Positions 10,985 to 21,399 of a stretch of DNA of 64,000 bases are shown piece after piece. Each line of letters starts with the position of its first letter. The first letter of the stretch is position 1. The stretch spans positions 15,871,001 to 15,935,000 of the forward strand of contig JARWIR010000018.1 in the NCBI GenBank assembly GCA_029959085.1, written 5' to 3'. The position numbers and the translations under genes were made by a program. The stretch comes from Nemophila menziesii (Eukaryota; Streptophyta; Magnoliopsida; Boraginales; Hydrophyllaceae). The notes beneath the pieces were generated by a model. It saw nothing but the letters and a program-made list of their open reading frames with translations, was not told the DNA's origin and did not search any database.

Positions 10985-11512
10985 TACAAAAGCTACTGTA
11001 GGTCCCTATATTATGAAAAGATTGCACTGGAGGTCCCTATATTATGCAAAAAATGCACTGCAGGTCCCTATATTATGAAAAAATTGCACTGCAGGTCCCT
11101 ATAGTATGCAAATAGTGCAATGAGGTTCCTATATTATGCAAAATTTCACTATAAGTCCCTATATTAGGCAATATTGCACTGCAGACCTTTATATTATGCA
11201 AATATTGCACTGTATGTCCCCAAGACATGCAAAAAATGCACTGCAGGTCCCTATATCATGAAAATATTGCATTGCAGGACCTATATTATGCAAAAAATGC
11301 ACTGCAGGTCCCTATATTATGAAAAAATTGCAATGTAGGTCCCTATATTATGAAAATTGCACTGCGAGTCCCTATAGTATGCAAAAAGTGCACTAAAGTT
11401 CCTATATTATTCAAAATTGCACTCTAGGTCCCTATATTAGGCAAAATTGCCCTGTATGTCCCTAAAATTGCACTGTATGTCCCTATATTATGCAAAAAAT
11501 ACACTCTCTGTA
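10985..11512. repeat. Minisatellite of about 30-bp units (~17 copies)
   Basis: Head-to-tail array whose consensus is close to TGCACTGCAGGTCCCTATAT followed by TATGCAAAAAAT. I count about 17 units of 29-32 bp with point changes. A run of five units with marker variants (TAGTATG, TTCCTATA, TTAGGCAA) occurs twice in the same order (about 11065-11180 and 11339-11455), showing a higher-order duplication. Related words recur at 13195-13260, 13870-13985 and 33300-33420. Confidence 0.88.
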
Positions 11513-12141
11513 TGATAAGCTAGTATTAGGAGAAATACGAACCTGCTAAAAAAACATCTTGGTAATTTCATCGAACAGTTGTTGTGCTGTACTTCGTGGA
11601 ATCAATTCAGTTCAAAAATCCCGTGTGAGCGTGACATTAGCCAAGTTTTGTAAGCAAGAATTTAAAGTGTAAGAATTTCTAACTCTAATTATCAATGTCA
11701 ATAGAGTATGTTAAGAAGAGAATCTGATTACCTACCAAAATCGATCGACTCGGGAATCAGAATTGCTGCTAAGCGGAGCCGGAGATGAGGCGAAGCGGAG
11801 GCGGAGGTGAGGCGGTGATGGACGGTGAAATGGACGGTGCTGTAAATCGGAGCTGTGAGCACTTGATGAGGTATGGTGAGGCTTTGAGTTACAGAGTGGT
11901 GGTGAGGGTATGAGTTACAAAGAAGTAATGCGAGCTGTTAAGGCATTGAGCTCCGGCGAGGTTGTTTTGTTCGGCCAATAAAAGAAAAGAAATTGATTGG
12001 TTAAAAGGACAAACTGGGGCAGGAAGGGAAACTAAAAAATTTCGGAGGACTTTTAAAGGGAATTTTAAAATAAAGATGTTGGAGGTCTATTAATATTGTT
12101 TTGAGGATGTTTTTGATAATTTTCTCTAAAATTTTTAACCC

Positions 12142-12245
12142 AAAGTATTCATATAATTACAAATCCAATCAACCATAATTTTTATTTACTCAAAAGTATT
12201 CATCTAATTACAAATCCAATCAACTATAACTTTTATTAACTCGTA
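12142..12245. repeat. Tandem duplication of about 52 bp
   Basis: Two adjacent near-identical copies, each running from aaagtattcat through tacaaatccaatcaac to a ttttatt end. It lies just outside the right end of the gene-capture element. The remainder up to 12657 is AT-rich with no gene seen. Confidence 0.7.
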
Positions 12246-12657
12246 TTTTTACGACGCATCATAAATGATATAAATAAAATACACTTTCTTTGTTCCTTAG
12301 GTGTTAACATGTCTAAGTACTCTATACAGTTTATATGGTATGTTATTATTTTAATTTATTTTAAATTATTTATTAGACATCTTAATTTTAGGCTACTTTT
12401 TTTCTCAAAATTTAAATTTATAAGCATGCTAAGAGATATTGAAAGTTATGCAAATAATTTTTAATAAACCTAACCATTACTAAAAATTATCCAAATTAGA
12501 TTAAATAAGAAATTATTACCCAAAAACTTTTGAAGACACCACCTAAGGATTTAACAAGACTGGCTCTATACCCCCTTCTTACTAAAGGGCACAAACTAAT
12601 TTTAACACTATAATCCGAAAATTCAATTACTTTTTTTACCCTTTTTTTTAATTTTTC

Positions 12658-13130
12658 TATATATACTACTTATTACTAAATGAAAATTAAAACCCAAAAT
12701 TGGTCCCTCTCTCCTCTCTCATCAGCAAATCGATTCTCTTTCTCTCTTTCTCTCTTCACAAAACCCTAGCCCCGAGTTGCTCCACCGCCACTGTTACCAT
12801 TGATCGGAGATACGAGTTGCATCAGTTTGAGATCTGAGCTGTTTCTAACCTCCAAGGCGTCGCGTCGGACCTCCGAGTTGTCGGTGGTGGCCATGGCTTC
12901 CCTCCGGCGAACCAAAACTGAGTCTATGAACCGCCGTGAAGACGAGCAACAGCGGTTCCGTGAAGAAGCTGATTTGTTCGTTGATTTGTGTGGCTTCAAT
13001 CTCTGCCACTATCCTTCGTTGATTTGTTCGAGAAGACGAGCAGCTCGGTGGTGGCTTCGTAGAAGAGCAGATCTGCGTGGTGGTGGTTCGACTTGGTGTT
13101 GCTAGGAGTTACTGCAGATCGGAGTCTCGC
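12658..13130 (+). promoter_or_regulatory. Promoter/5'-UTR-like segment without a recognisable coding exon
   Basis: TATATATACTA at about 12658 is followed by a CT-rich leader (12700-12760) and an AAACCCTAGC telo-box (about 12761), an arrangement typical of plant housekeeping promoters. The next 300 bp are unusually GC-rich for this window and open on both strands, but neither reading resembles a known protein. Two copies of a ttcgttgatttgt word and of gatcgcggagtagatctga (13145-13200) suggest local duplication. It may be a captured gene start. Confidence 0.35.
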
Positions 13131-13443
13131 CTGAGAAGAAGAAAATCGCGGAGTAGATCTGACCAATTCGGATTCAAAGAAGATCGCGGAGTAGATCTGA
13201 GCCTTAACTTTATAATATAGGGAGATATGGTGCAATTTTTGCATAATATAAGGATCTTCGGTGCATTTGTGAATGTATATTCTTTCTCATCATTATCTTG
13301 GTTCTTGTTCAACAACAGAGACATGTATTTTGGCTGGGCAAATCGAAATGCATTAATTGGGAAATTGTAGCACATGGCATTCCTTCACACTCGCATTAGA
13401 ACAAAAAAGTTTTTGGTTGCTGTAAAGTTGTTTCTCTCTCCTC

Positions 13444-14059
13444 CAGGGGCGGATGTGGGGTGGGCTACCCAGTCTATCAGGCCCATTATAATTTAATTTG
13501 TTTTTTTTAAAAAATAGATAAAAGTATAACTAAAAGAAATTATAGCATAGAATTAGCCTTCTCTAACTTAAATTTTAGAAATTAATTCTATCAAATAATA
13601 AAATTTATTGACGAAATTAACACGTAAATACCATTAAATATTCAATTTCTTGGTTTTTTTTTTAAAAAAAATTCATAGATTTTTTTTGTACTTAACTCTT
13701 AAATATTTAAAAAATTTCATTTGGCCCCCTAAATTTTAACGTTTATTTTATTAGACTTTAAATTGTTTTATTTATAGATTTTTTTTTTGTTTTTTTACAA
13801 TAAAATGTATGTTATTTTGTAAAAAATAAAATAAAATTTATCAGATGATTAATTTTAAAAAATAATATCCGGAATTATATTGCAATCTTTACACAATATA
13901 GGGATTTATAGTGCATTTTAGCATTATATAAGGATCTATCTAGCAATTTTTGCATAATATGTAGACTTATCGTGCAAATACGGAAAAATAATTTTTTTCG
14001 GGGGCGTTGTCCCCGAACCCCCATAGCCCCCCTAACAAAAAATCCTGGCTCCGCCCCTG
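13444..14059. mobile_element. hAT MITE with CAGGGGCGGA ends and perfect 8-bp TSD
   Basis: Starts CAGGGGCGGATGTGGGG and ends with the complement of CAGGGGCGGAGCCAGGAT. Both flanks carry the identical 8-mer CTCTCCTC (13436-13443 and 14060-14067), the target duplication length of hAT elements. It is 616 bp long, with no transposase. The interior includes a C/G-rich segment near the right end and poly-T/poly-A tracts. The perfect duplication dates it as relatively recent. Confidence 0.92.
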
Positions 14060-14199
14060 CTCTCCTCACATGGCTCAGCTTTTTGCTTGCTCAGTCAACT
14101 TTCGCTATAATTTTGTAGTGTAGTAATAAATATTATGAATTTTAATCTATTTTATTTAAGCTATTATTTAATTTATCAAGACTAATCAACATGTTTGCA

Positions 14200-14600
14200 T
14201 TAATACTCAATAAAAATTCCAAAAACTCAATATTTTTTATTCAACTTAATAATTGAAAAAAAAATACTCAGTAAACTTAATAACTTTTGTCTAAATACTC
14301 AGCAGTTTACTGATTATACGAGAAATGCTCAGTAAGTTTACTGATTATATGAGAAACGCTCAGCAAGTTACTTAGCAAACGAGCATGCTCAGTAAAGTCA
14401 CACAACAAAAAAATTCGATTACTCAACAACTTTTTTCGACACTCAGAACTTTTTCTGATACTCAACAACTTTTTGCATGCTTAGTAGCTCATGCTCAGTA
14501 CCCCAGGCTCAGATCTTTTTTCTACGCTCATAACTTTTTTTCCACAATCAGAAATTTTTTCCACGCTCATAACGTTTTCCGGCAGTGGTCGGCAGTGATC
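14200..14600. repeat. Degenerate CTCAGTAA / ACTCAACAA-rich tract
   Basis: Repeated short words (ctcagtaa, tttactgattat, actcaacaac, ctcataac followed by T-runs) fill about 400 bp. A 30-bp segment with atgctcagtaagtttactga is duplicated at 14280-14360. No gene recognised. 14600-15000 holds only a GA-rich stretch (14640-14720) and spacer. Confidence 0.5.
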
Positions 14601-15009
14601 GGTGGTTGTGGTCGGAGCTGGAAATTATTTGATTGTTAATGAAGGAGGAGAGAAAGAAAAATATAAAGGAGGAGAGAGATTAATGGTACTGGAGGAGAGA
14701 GATTAATGGTAGTGGAGGAGAGAGAATAATCTATTTTTTGTCTTATATGCACTAGAAGGGTAGTTATGACATTGGACATCTTATTGGCCTCTAAAAAGGA
14801 GAGTGGAATTGACTAGCTCCTATGTGACACTAAAATAATCTCTAAGACCCCATGGGTAATTGACCCATTAAATAAACATAATAGAAGTTCCACATCTACA
14901 CTCTACAAGCTCTTCAGACAATGCATCTGAGACAACAAGCAACCAATCATCAGAGCAAAACTTTGTAAACATCACAACTGTACTCATGGTCATTGGAGAT
15001 GGTGATGTA

Positions 15010-16760
15010 TCGCCTTTTTTGATAGATTAATATACTATTTAGATATCATTTTATAGGGTTTTAGTGCTTATAGGTGGGATTTATCCTTCTATTTGACATG
15101 TTTTGGTTTAGTTCCTTATTCTTGAGTTATTATATGTTTGGAGTTTCTTTGAGGTAATTTGGGTGTTAAGTATGAAGCTCCTAGATAATTGGATGATATT
15201 ATGTCACAAGATGAATCCAATAAGTCTAAGAAGATATCTGAATCCAGTCGTAAAAGGAGCCAAAAAGTCTATTTAATGCCCAATAGGAATTGTCTGTCGA
15301 ATGTTATCATCAACTTTTGAAGGCCATAAATCATAATTGTTGAGAGTTTTTATTGTTTAAATCCTATCTCAAGGTATCTCTTTTAGTTTAGATCGTGTGA
15401 GAAGAAACGGTCTGCTATTTGGAGTTTGATGAAGAGGTTATGGACGTTTTATTGGCAAGACCTAAAGATGTCCAAATTTAGAAGAGTCCATTGGTCACTT
15501 TTGACTCACTTAAGTTGGCCCAATGTAGCTAGAATATTTTTTGAGGGATATAAATACATGTTTAAATCAGCAAAACACGGTCACTTATCATATTTCATAA
15601 GTGAAAAATGTTGGGAGAAAGGAGCAAGAGTTGGAGGCAAGAACAACACCTTTCGTTCCATAAATTAGTGTAATTCTTTCCTATTTTTAGTTCTTCTTTT
15701 GATTATGTCTTATTCAAACGATGTTTTCTTTATTTCCTTTATGAAAAAGATATATTAGTAGCTTAAGATGCTTGGGGTATGAAATCTAACTTGTGATTTA
15801 GGGCTTTATTGTATGACTTTGGGATTTTACGTTTAAATAAAACATAGATTATTTTTGCTGTAACTATACTTTTTCTTGTTCTTAAACTCTTGTATGTTGA
15901 CCACATATCTAGGATTTTAGCTATTAAAGTACACCCGGAAGGGGTAGGGGGTGGTTCTGGTAATGGATCTAGCATAATTAGTGTTCTAAACGGCGCTAGG
16001 TGTTATGCGGACGGTCGACCACCTTCGAGCGCCTAGGCGGAGCCTATGTGTTTTCTTGCTAGGTGGTTTTGATATTTACTTAAATACCTTTTTACGTTTA
16101 TATAATTTTTAAATAGGTTCATATAATTTTTTGTGTTAAATTTTTTTTTTAATTTTTTGTATTAAAAATAGATTTTTTTTTTTTTTTAGCTCAAGCCGCC
16201 TAGGCGCTGCCTGGGTCCGCCTAGGCGTCGCCTAAACCCTTCTAAGCCAGCCTAGGACCTTATGGGTCCGCCTAGAGTCCGCCGGGGCCGATTTTTAGAA
16301 CACTGAGCATAATACGCCTTCCAGAGTTGAAGACTCAGGAGAGCTAAACTAATTAGGTAATCACATAGGGTTTGAACTTTTAGGCTTTAGATAACATGTG
16401 TATGATTTACTTAGAAGAGGTTTTTTGGCTTAAATAGTAGTCCCCAAATTATCCGGAAGGAACTTAGGGAGACTTTAGAATCCCAATTAGCAACAATGTA
16501 CCGTTTTGCCCATAGACTTGCACTTAAATCGTTGTCATTGTTAGTGGTGAGTATGAACGTCTAAAACTATATTTCTTTCCCCATTATAACAACCTTTTAA
16601 TTAATTTTCTTTCTAGTTAATCGTTAATTTAATTTCATAGTCTTAGTATTCTATTAATGAAAAACCAAACACATATATTTACTTTTATGACTTGTTTTTT
16701 ATTAACAAAAAAATTAAACCTAGAGCTAAATTACGTATTAACTAATCTAATCCCTGTGGA
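15010..16760 (+). repeat. Possible degraded LTR-retrotransposon LTR
   Basis: Has the look of a plant LTR: a TATA-like ggatataaatac (15546), a downstream region with AACACCTTTC and T-rich stretches, and near 16745 a ccctgtgga word like those near the ends of many plant gypsy-type LTRs. A hAT MITE sits inside it (15979-16305). I could not find the second LTR, a primer site or the ends, so it may be a solo or truncated LTR. The small open frames here are not credible genes. Confidence 0.33.
15979..16305. mobile_element. hAT MITE with YAGTGTTCTAAA ends and perfect 8-bp TSD
   Basis: Left end TAGTGTTCTAAACGG, right end complement of CAGTGTTCTAAAAATCGG. Flanking 8-mers AGCATAAT at 15971-15978 and 16306-16313 are identical. 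The 327-bp interior is rich in palindromic GCGCCTAGGCG/CCGCCTAGG words on both sides of an AT-rich core, so the element can fold into a hairpin. Confidence 0.93.
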
Positions 16761-17760
16761 AAATGAGGCTTACTTGTATTTCTTGGACGACTCATACACT
16801 TGAAAGAATCCATTATCCGAGTGTTGATTTTATATTAGACCTCGGAAGTCAACATATGGACTACATGAACAAGGGGGTTAACCCATACATAAAGAGAAAT
16901 CAGTTTCAAAGTTATCAAATGGCACATACTCTACGTTGGACGACTGCACCCATGTAGAATGGAAGGGTAGATAATTTATATTTCATAATGGATAAACTAC
17001 CAGTTAAATAACGATGATGCAAATCTCAATGAAGTTCTAAATAAAGTTGTGAAGAGGCTTATAAGATCGTTCAGAGAGTGTTTGACAGTCTAAGAGAATA
17101 CATGCACTTACAATTTTACCAGATGCCTACAACCATGAATGCGCTGGGAAACATATACCATGAGTTCATTGGAGACCTCTGTTTTTCAAACAAGGAAAGG
17201 AAGAACGCATACTATGTATGACATGAAGTATTGTTTATTAAAGAAAAAAGATCTCGATTTTTACTTCAAAATAATGTCAGAAGTTTACTACACCTTATCC
17301 GACCCAAATGATCACAATATGAAGCATACATACATAGTTAACTTCTAGTGTAGATTCAACCTAAATTACATCGAATGATCACATCACCAGTCAAGGATGT
17401 CTCACGAACAATACTCTGTTAAATCCACCAAATAACATGGCAATCAATTGACAAGATCTGTGAACAACAAGAATTTTTGTTAGTGATCCTCTCCTTGAAA
17501 CAATATTGGGAAAAGGCGTGTGATCGCTCACACTTAGGAATAAAATGAAATTTCTCCGAAAATTGCTCACGCTCCTCCATAAAGTAGGATTACGAAAAGA
17601 AAAAGCCTTGAAATTTACAAAATCAAAAAAACCTCTAAATTCATTTTAGGGAAAATATATATACCTAAACAAACAATCTGATAGGTGATTTATTTGCAAG
17701 AAAAAGGGACACTTTGCTAATGACTGCAACTAAAACAAATAAAAATTGGCTAGACTTGTC
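16760..17760 (+). pseudogene. Endogenous pararetrovirus-like (Caulimoviridae) coat-protein remnant
   Basis: Broken plus-strand frames. 17139-17348 contains a cysteine- and lysine-rich segment (MKYCLLKKKDL) followed by a KHTY-type segment, in the order seen in caulimovirid coat proteins. A strongly basic stretch (RITKRKS) follows near 17580-17620, and a zinc knuckle at 17686-17724 has the spacing C-x2-C-x4-H-x4-C, its first Cys codon replaced by TGA. In exogenous relatives this region packages nucleic acid. Multiple stops and frameshifts make it inert. The frame at 16763-16957 precedes it and is unassigned. The alternative is a decayed LTR-element gag; no reverse transcriptase lies nearby to decide. 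Confidence 0.52.
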
Positions 17761-17835
17761 TCCCAAATCATGATGAGCAATACTATGTCAGATGTCGATC
17801 TTGAACACTTTTACTTTGAACAAGATGAGGAAGTG

Positions 17836-18480
17836 GTGGGTCTTGGGGTGTTATAAAATTAATACGATAAATAAAAGGAACCATAATACCGCAAGTGCAC
17901 GGTTGTCCAAGTAATATCCGATAAATCGGGTATCGTTCTCAGGGACGGATTAGGTTCAACTCAAGTATTAATCAAGTAGTAAGAATAATTGTTTAACAGA
18001 AAAATAAAATAAAAGATTTTTGTTTGGTTTTCTAAATTTAAAAGATGCAATAAATTAAAGACTAAAAGTAAATAACTGAAAAGAAATAAAGCAATTAAAA
18101 GACTAACTTCAGAGATGAGAGATATTTGAGTCTCGCAAGGAATCCACCTAATTAACATAACCTATGCTTTGTTTAAGGGTAGAATTGGTATTATAATATT
18201 ACTCGGGACTCTAATATCTCCTAGCCCCCTGTCGGGTTAAGAGGATTTGGTCAAATTATAAAAAGACCAAGCCCATCTTTTCTTTTAATTCCCGCAACTG
18301 GTGTGCAGCGTTTAATAAAACGACTGTAACTTTTGCATCTCAACTCCAAATGGGCTGATTCAACTTGTAGAATCTCCTAACTCAATAGGCTATCAAACTA
18401 TGTTTCACGGTCCAATACTAAATCCGCTCCTAAGTAGCCCAAAAACAACAATCTTTAACAGCCTTTCAGATATGCAACTT
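17836..18480 (-). repeat. Truncated LTR related to the Athila-like LTR family
   Basis: Begins with a tggggtgttataaaattaat-type end and contains gcaagtgcacggttg … gttctcagggac, the same order of words as the 45978 LTR (start, tRNA-proximal end, gttctcagggactt), but diverged. It stops near 18480 where the next fragment starts in the opposite orientation. Confidence 0.55.
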
Positions 18481-18935
18481 CTTTAATTAAGTTCTTGGAA
18501 ATTCTTTTCTTTCCTTTAGCTCCTTCACTCGATCTAAGGCTTTAATTCTCACTTCTCCTCCTTGTAGTGGTTTCTCCATGAATTCATAAACCTACTAACT
18601 TTGCATTAGAAGGATTAGTGCATACTAGCAAAACCTAAGCTATACTTCTCATCTCATATATCTTCGTATTTAATTTACTTTCTTAATTTTCCTTAGTTTA
18701 ATTTATAATTTCGAAATTTATTCTTTATTTATTTTCTTGCCTTTTGATTATTTACTTCTTACTAGTTATTTCTACCCATTCGACTAACACACTAAGTCCC
18801 TGAGAACGAACTTTCTTATCATTAAAACTTGCATACGTCCTGTAATACTTGCAGTATTGTGCCTGTCTAGGGTGAGAGAGCGTTGTTTTCTGACTTATTA
18901 TTTATCTTATTTTTATCACACCCTAGGCGACACCA
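18481..18935 (+). repeat. Truncated LTR, same family as the 45978/62008 gypsy LTRs, opposite orientation
   Basis: The segment 18770-18935 is the reverse complement of the outer ~165 bp of the LTRs at 45978 and 62008, including agtccctgagaacgaact, acttgcagta and the terminus ccctaggcgacacca at 18935. Similarity continues leftwards with decreasing identity to about 18540. Its 3' end is intact and its 5' end is lost, so it is a decayed solo or truncated LTR on the plus strand. Confidence 0.72.
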
Positions 18936-19447
18936 GTTGCATCTACGACTCTTATTCGCTTGTGGTTATGTTTCATATAAATAGTTTTTTTTGTTCATCA
19001 AATATATTATTCAATTCTCTTATTCTCACTGATACTCTCTCTCGAAACCTGGTTTCCTGAAACCGCCAGTTTCAATAATTTCACTCTAAGTTGTTAGATT
19101 CACTGAAATAACAAACAAATCTGTTGTAATAGTAAGAATCATCTTGATTTATTACTTATAATTGATAGAGTGGAAGAAATATGTGCTTAAGTTAAGTGAT
19201 TGGTGTGGTTCTAAAGTAGTATTGTAATCTATAATCCAAATTTTTTAGTGAACTAGCTACTGTTATCGGAGTTCAAAGAGGAAGTAGGTCATTTATTGAT
19301 GAACCAGTTTGTATTCTTTACTTTTTCACAAACTTACCGTCTGTGAATGTTTTCTGATATACTTTAATATATTTATCTTCAAATCCCAGTAAGCAATTTA
19401 CAAACATTTCCAAAATCAAATTATGTTTTAATATATCTTTATATTCT
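18936..19447 (+). promoter_or_regulatory. Presumed 5' region and leader intron of the NBS-LRR pseudogene
   Basis: A TATA-like catataaatag at about 18974 is followed by CT-rich leader sequence, and a good 3' splice site (tattctcattgcag ending at 19454) lies directly before the coding remains. Leader introns are common in plant NBS-LRR genes. Inference from position and splice signals only. Confidence 0.4.
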
Positions 19448-20478
19448 CATTGCAGTAAATCAACGAGAGTGGTATGGCGAGAAGCAGCACTGAGCAAGAT
19501 TTTTATCTAGAGTTGGCGATCAAGTTAAGGAATATCAAAAGCAACTACATATGATGAAGAGTTTCTTACAAGATGCAGATAAACGCCGCTTAAGGAGAAG
19601 GTTGTCCAAACATGGGTACAAGAAGTAAAACTTTTTACTTATGACACTAAGGATGTCTTGGAGACAGGGCTGGTCCTGAGGGTAGGTTGAAAAGACAACT
19701 GTTTCGTTTATAAAAAAGGTTTCATTTTGTAAGTTTATTTTAGGCCTATGTTAGGACTGACCCTTGTCACTGCTCTGCTTGGAGATGTATACGGTTGATA
19801 TTGTATCCAAGAAAGGAAAGGGTGACATAAAAAGTGTTATGTAGAGAATTGCTTGCTTATTGAGCGAGGACAAATCTCTTCACAAGGTTGGCAAGGAGAT
19901 TGCAAAACAAAAAGATCGTCCAAAAAACGATTGTGAAACTTATGGTATAAGGAATTTGAATACCAAAATAGAAGGCTCAAAAGAAGCAAGAGAGAATAGA
20001 TGGTTGCTAAGGAAAACTTGCCCATGAGATTAAGGAACCCGAGTCTTTGATCGTAGAGTACAAAACTTATCATTGAGTGGTTTCTATATGGGGAATGGGT
20101 GGTTTAGGAAAGATAACTCTTTCCAGCTTGATATTCAATCACCGAACCTTTCAAGTTTTTTCATGTGTGTGCATCACCCAACAATGTAAAATTGCTGAAG
20201 TTTTACAAGATATATCAAAACAAATTCTTGGGGAAAACACGCAAGAAACCAAGTAGCTGCCTTGGTAACAAAGCTTCACCGAGTACTTAAAAAAAAGAAA
20301 TGTTTGGTTGTTTTTGACGATATTTGGAAATTGGATGATTAGGAGATTCTAGATCCCGCATTTCCTGTAGATAATGGAGGTAGTAAGGCCTTACTCACGT
20401 CTCGCATACAAGAAGTTGCAAGAAAGGGAATCTTCTATGAGTTAAAGTCATTGACCGAAGAAGAGGGTTGGGAGTTGT
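19448..20478 (+). pseudogene. CC-NBS-LRR disease-resistance gene, N-terminal half (CC and partial NB-ARC)
   Basis: Legible in several frames: the Rx-type coiled coil (SRVGDQVKEYQKQLHMMKSF, then LQDADKRR), VQTWVQEVK, the end of the CC domain (LHKVGKEIAK), then NB-ARC with P-loop GMGGLGKIT (20100-20126; the usual second Thr is shifted by a GKT-to-GKI change), kinase-2 CLVVFDDIW, RNBS-B LLTSRIQEVA and EEEGWELL. Such proteins are cytosolic immune receptors using nucleotide exchange in NB-ARC. There are many stops and frameshifts, plus a 113-bp MITE at 19665-19777. The gene stops at 20478 where a copia LTR begins. GLPL and MHD motifs are missing; the LRR half is at 31555-32631. Confidence 0.9.
19665..19777. 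mobile_element. 113-bp hAT-type MITE inside the CC exon
   Basis: Starts CAGGGCTGGTCC and ends with the complement of CAGAGCAGTGAC. Flanks are identical 8-mers CTTGGAGA (19657-19664 and 19778-19785). Removing the element plus one flank restores continuous coding (KDVLE then MYTVDIVSKK), as expected at this point of the CC domain, which independently confirms the boundaries. Confidence 0.93.
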
Positions 20479-21252
20479 TGTTTGTCAAATGAGATTTTTC
20501 CCAAGTGTTGACCATATTGGCGATGATAGTCAGTGACTCAATTTAAAGAAATAATTCGGATATTGATACGTTTATTCAAGTTGTAAAGATTAACGTTATA
20601 TATTCACTTGGTTAAATCCATTTGAAATTAAATGAGAAATTGAGTCATGTAATTTGGAGAAATTAAAATAATAATAATATATGTTATTTTATTTTTTATT
20701 TCTTTTTGTTATAAAACAAAGAAAAGAATAAAAATAAAGGGCTTGGTAGGGTTCAAATCTGGACCATCAAACTTGTTGGACTTTTGGGTCTTAGATTCAT
20801 ATCATCTAGACTAGCTCAAACTTTGGTCTTTCTTAAGTAAACGTTGTATCTTATATTAATACAACGTGTCTCCAAATGAAACATCACAACCGTTTGGCAA
20901 GCCACCTTTTCATCTTCTATAAATAGTTAGCCAACTAATCATTTTATTATTCATTCAGTTTTTCAAAGCATTAAGCATTAAAATTATTAGATTGATATAG
21001 AAAGAAGCAACATTATTAAGTTCGTTGAAATTCTTAAGAATTCGTGTGTCAGTTTCTTATGAATAGTTTTGTCGTTGTATCCTGGAGGTTGGAGCCAACA
21101 AACGTAATACACCGGTACGTGGGCTAAATACCTTAAAGACATCGTATCCAATCCGAGTCTCGACAAGTAAAGTTATTTATTTATTTACTTTTATTTTATT
21201 TCTTCATTAGTTTTTATATTGTTTTTCTAGTTTATACAAATAAATCACAACA
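20479..21252 (+). repeat. Left LTR of the old copia element
   Basis: Starts TGTTTGTCAAATGAG and ends ...ATCACAACA (TG...CA). It contains a TATA-like ctataaatag at 20917-20926, which would start transcription. It includes a segment (gttggagccaacaaacg … gtctcgacaag, about 21090-21170) missing from the right copy. The primer-binding region after 21252 is degraded and matches no tRNA I recognise. Confidence 0.83.
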
Positions 21253-21399
21253 ATTTAAGGTTTATGATTCACGTTGTATAAACCTGAAAACATTTTATTT
21301 TCGTTTATAAATTACTTTTGCAAATTTTTTGGGTTTGTGTATACAGAACAAGAATATTACATTTTATTTCTTTTCTTTTATTCTGATTTCTAAGCTTGT

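Larger units (their letters stand above)
8532..12124. mobile_element. Probable Mutator-like gene-capture element (Pack-MULE type)
   Basis: Candidate ends: gacaattaccaatagcaccc at 8532 and, inverted, gaaaattatcaaaaacatcc ending at 12124 (15 of 20 identical). A third copy of the short end motif lies inverted at 9079-9092, so one element may be nested in or recombined with another. The interior carries fragments of two unrelated plant genes (RRM and ZRF1-like), introns included, plus a minisatellite and a GC-richer subterminal region near 11760-11960. These are the hallmarks of Pack-MULEs. I found no transposase and no clean 9-bp target duplication, so the boundaries are provisional. Confidence 0.5.

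Noticed and set aside
10985..11512. CRISPR-like regular repeat
   Set aside because: Units are contiguous with no unique spacers; a plain minisatellite.
8523..12133. 9-bp target duplication for the gene-capture element
   Set aside because: The 9-mers directly outside the proposed ends do not match; AT-rich partial matches were not convincing.
12800..13105. 101-codon Arg/Ser-rich frame with a good upstream CT-rich leader
   Set aside because: Open on both strands, no similarity recognised, low-complexity GC-rich DNA; annotated only as promoter-like.
18857..19060. 67-codon ORF over the LTR end and following DNA
   Set aside because: It spans the LTR boundary at 18935, so it is a chance frame.
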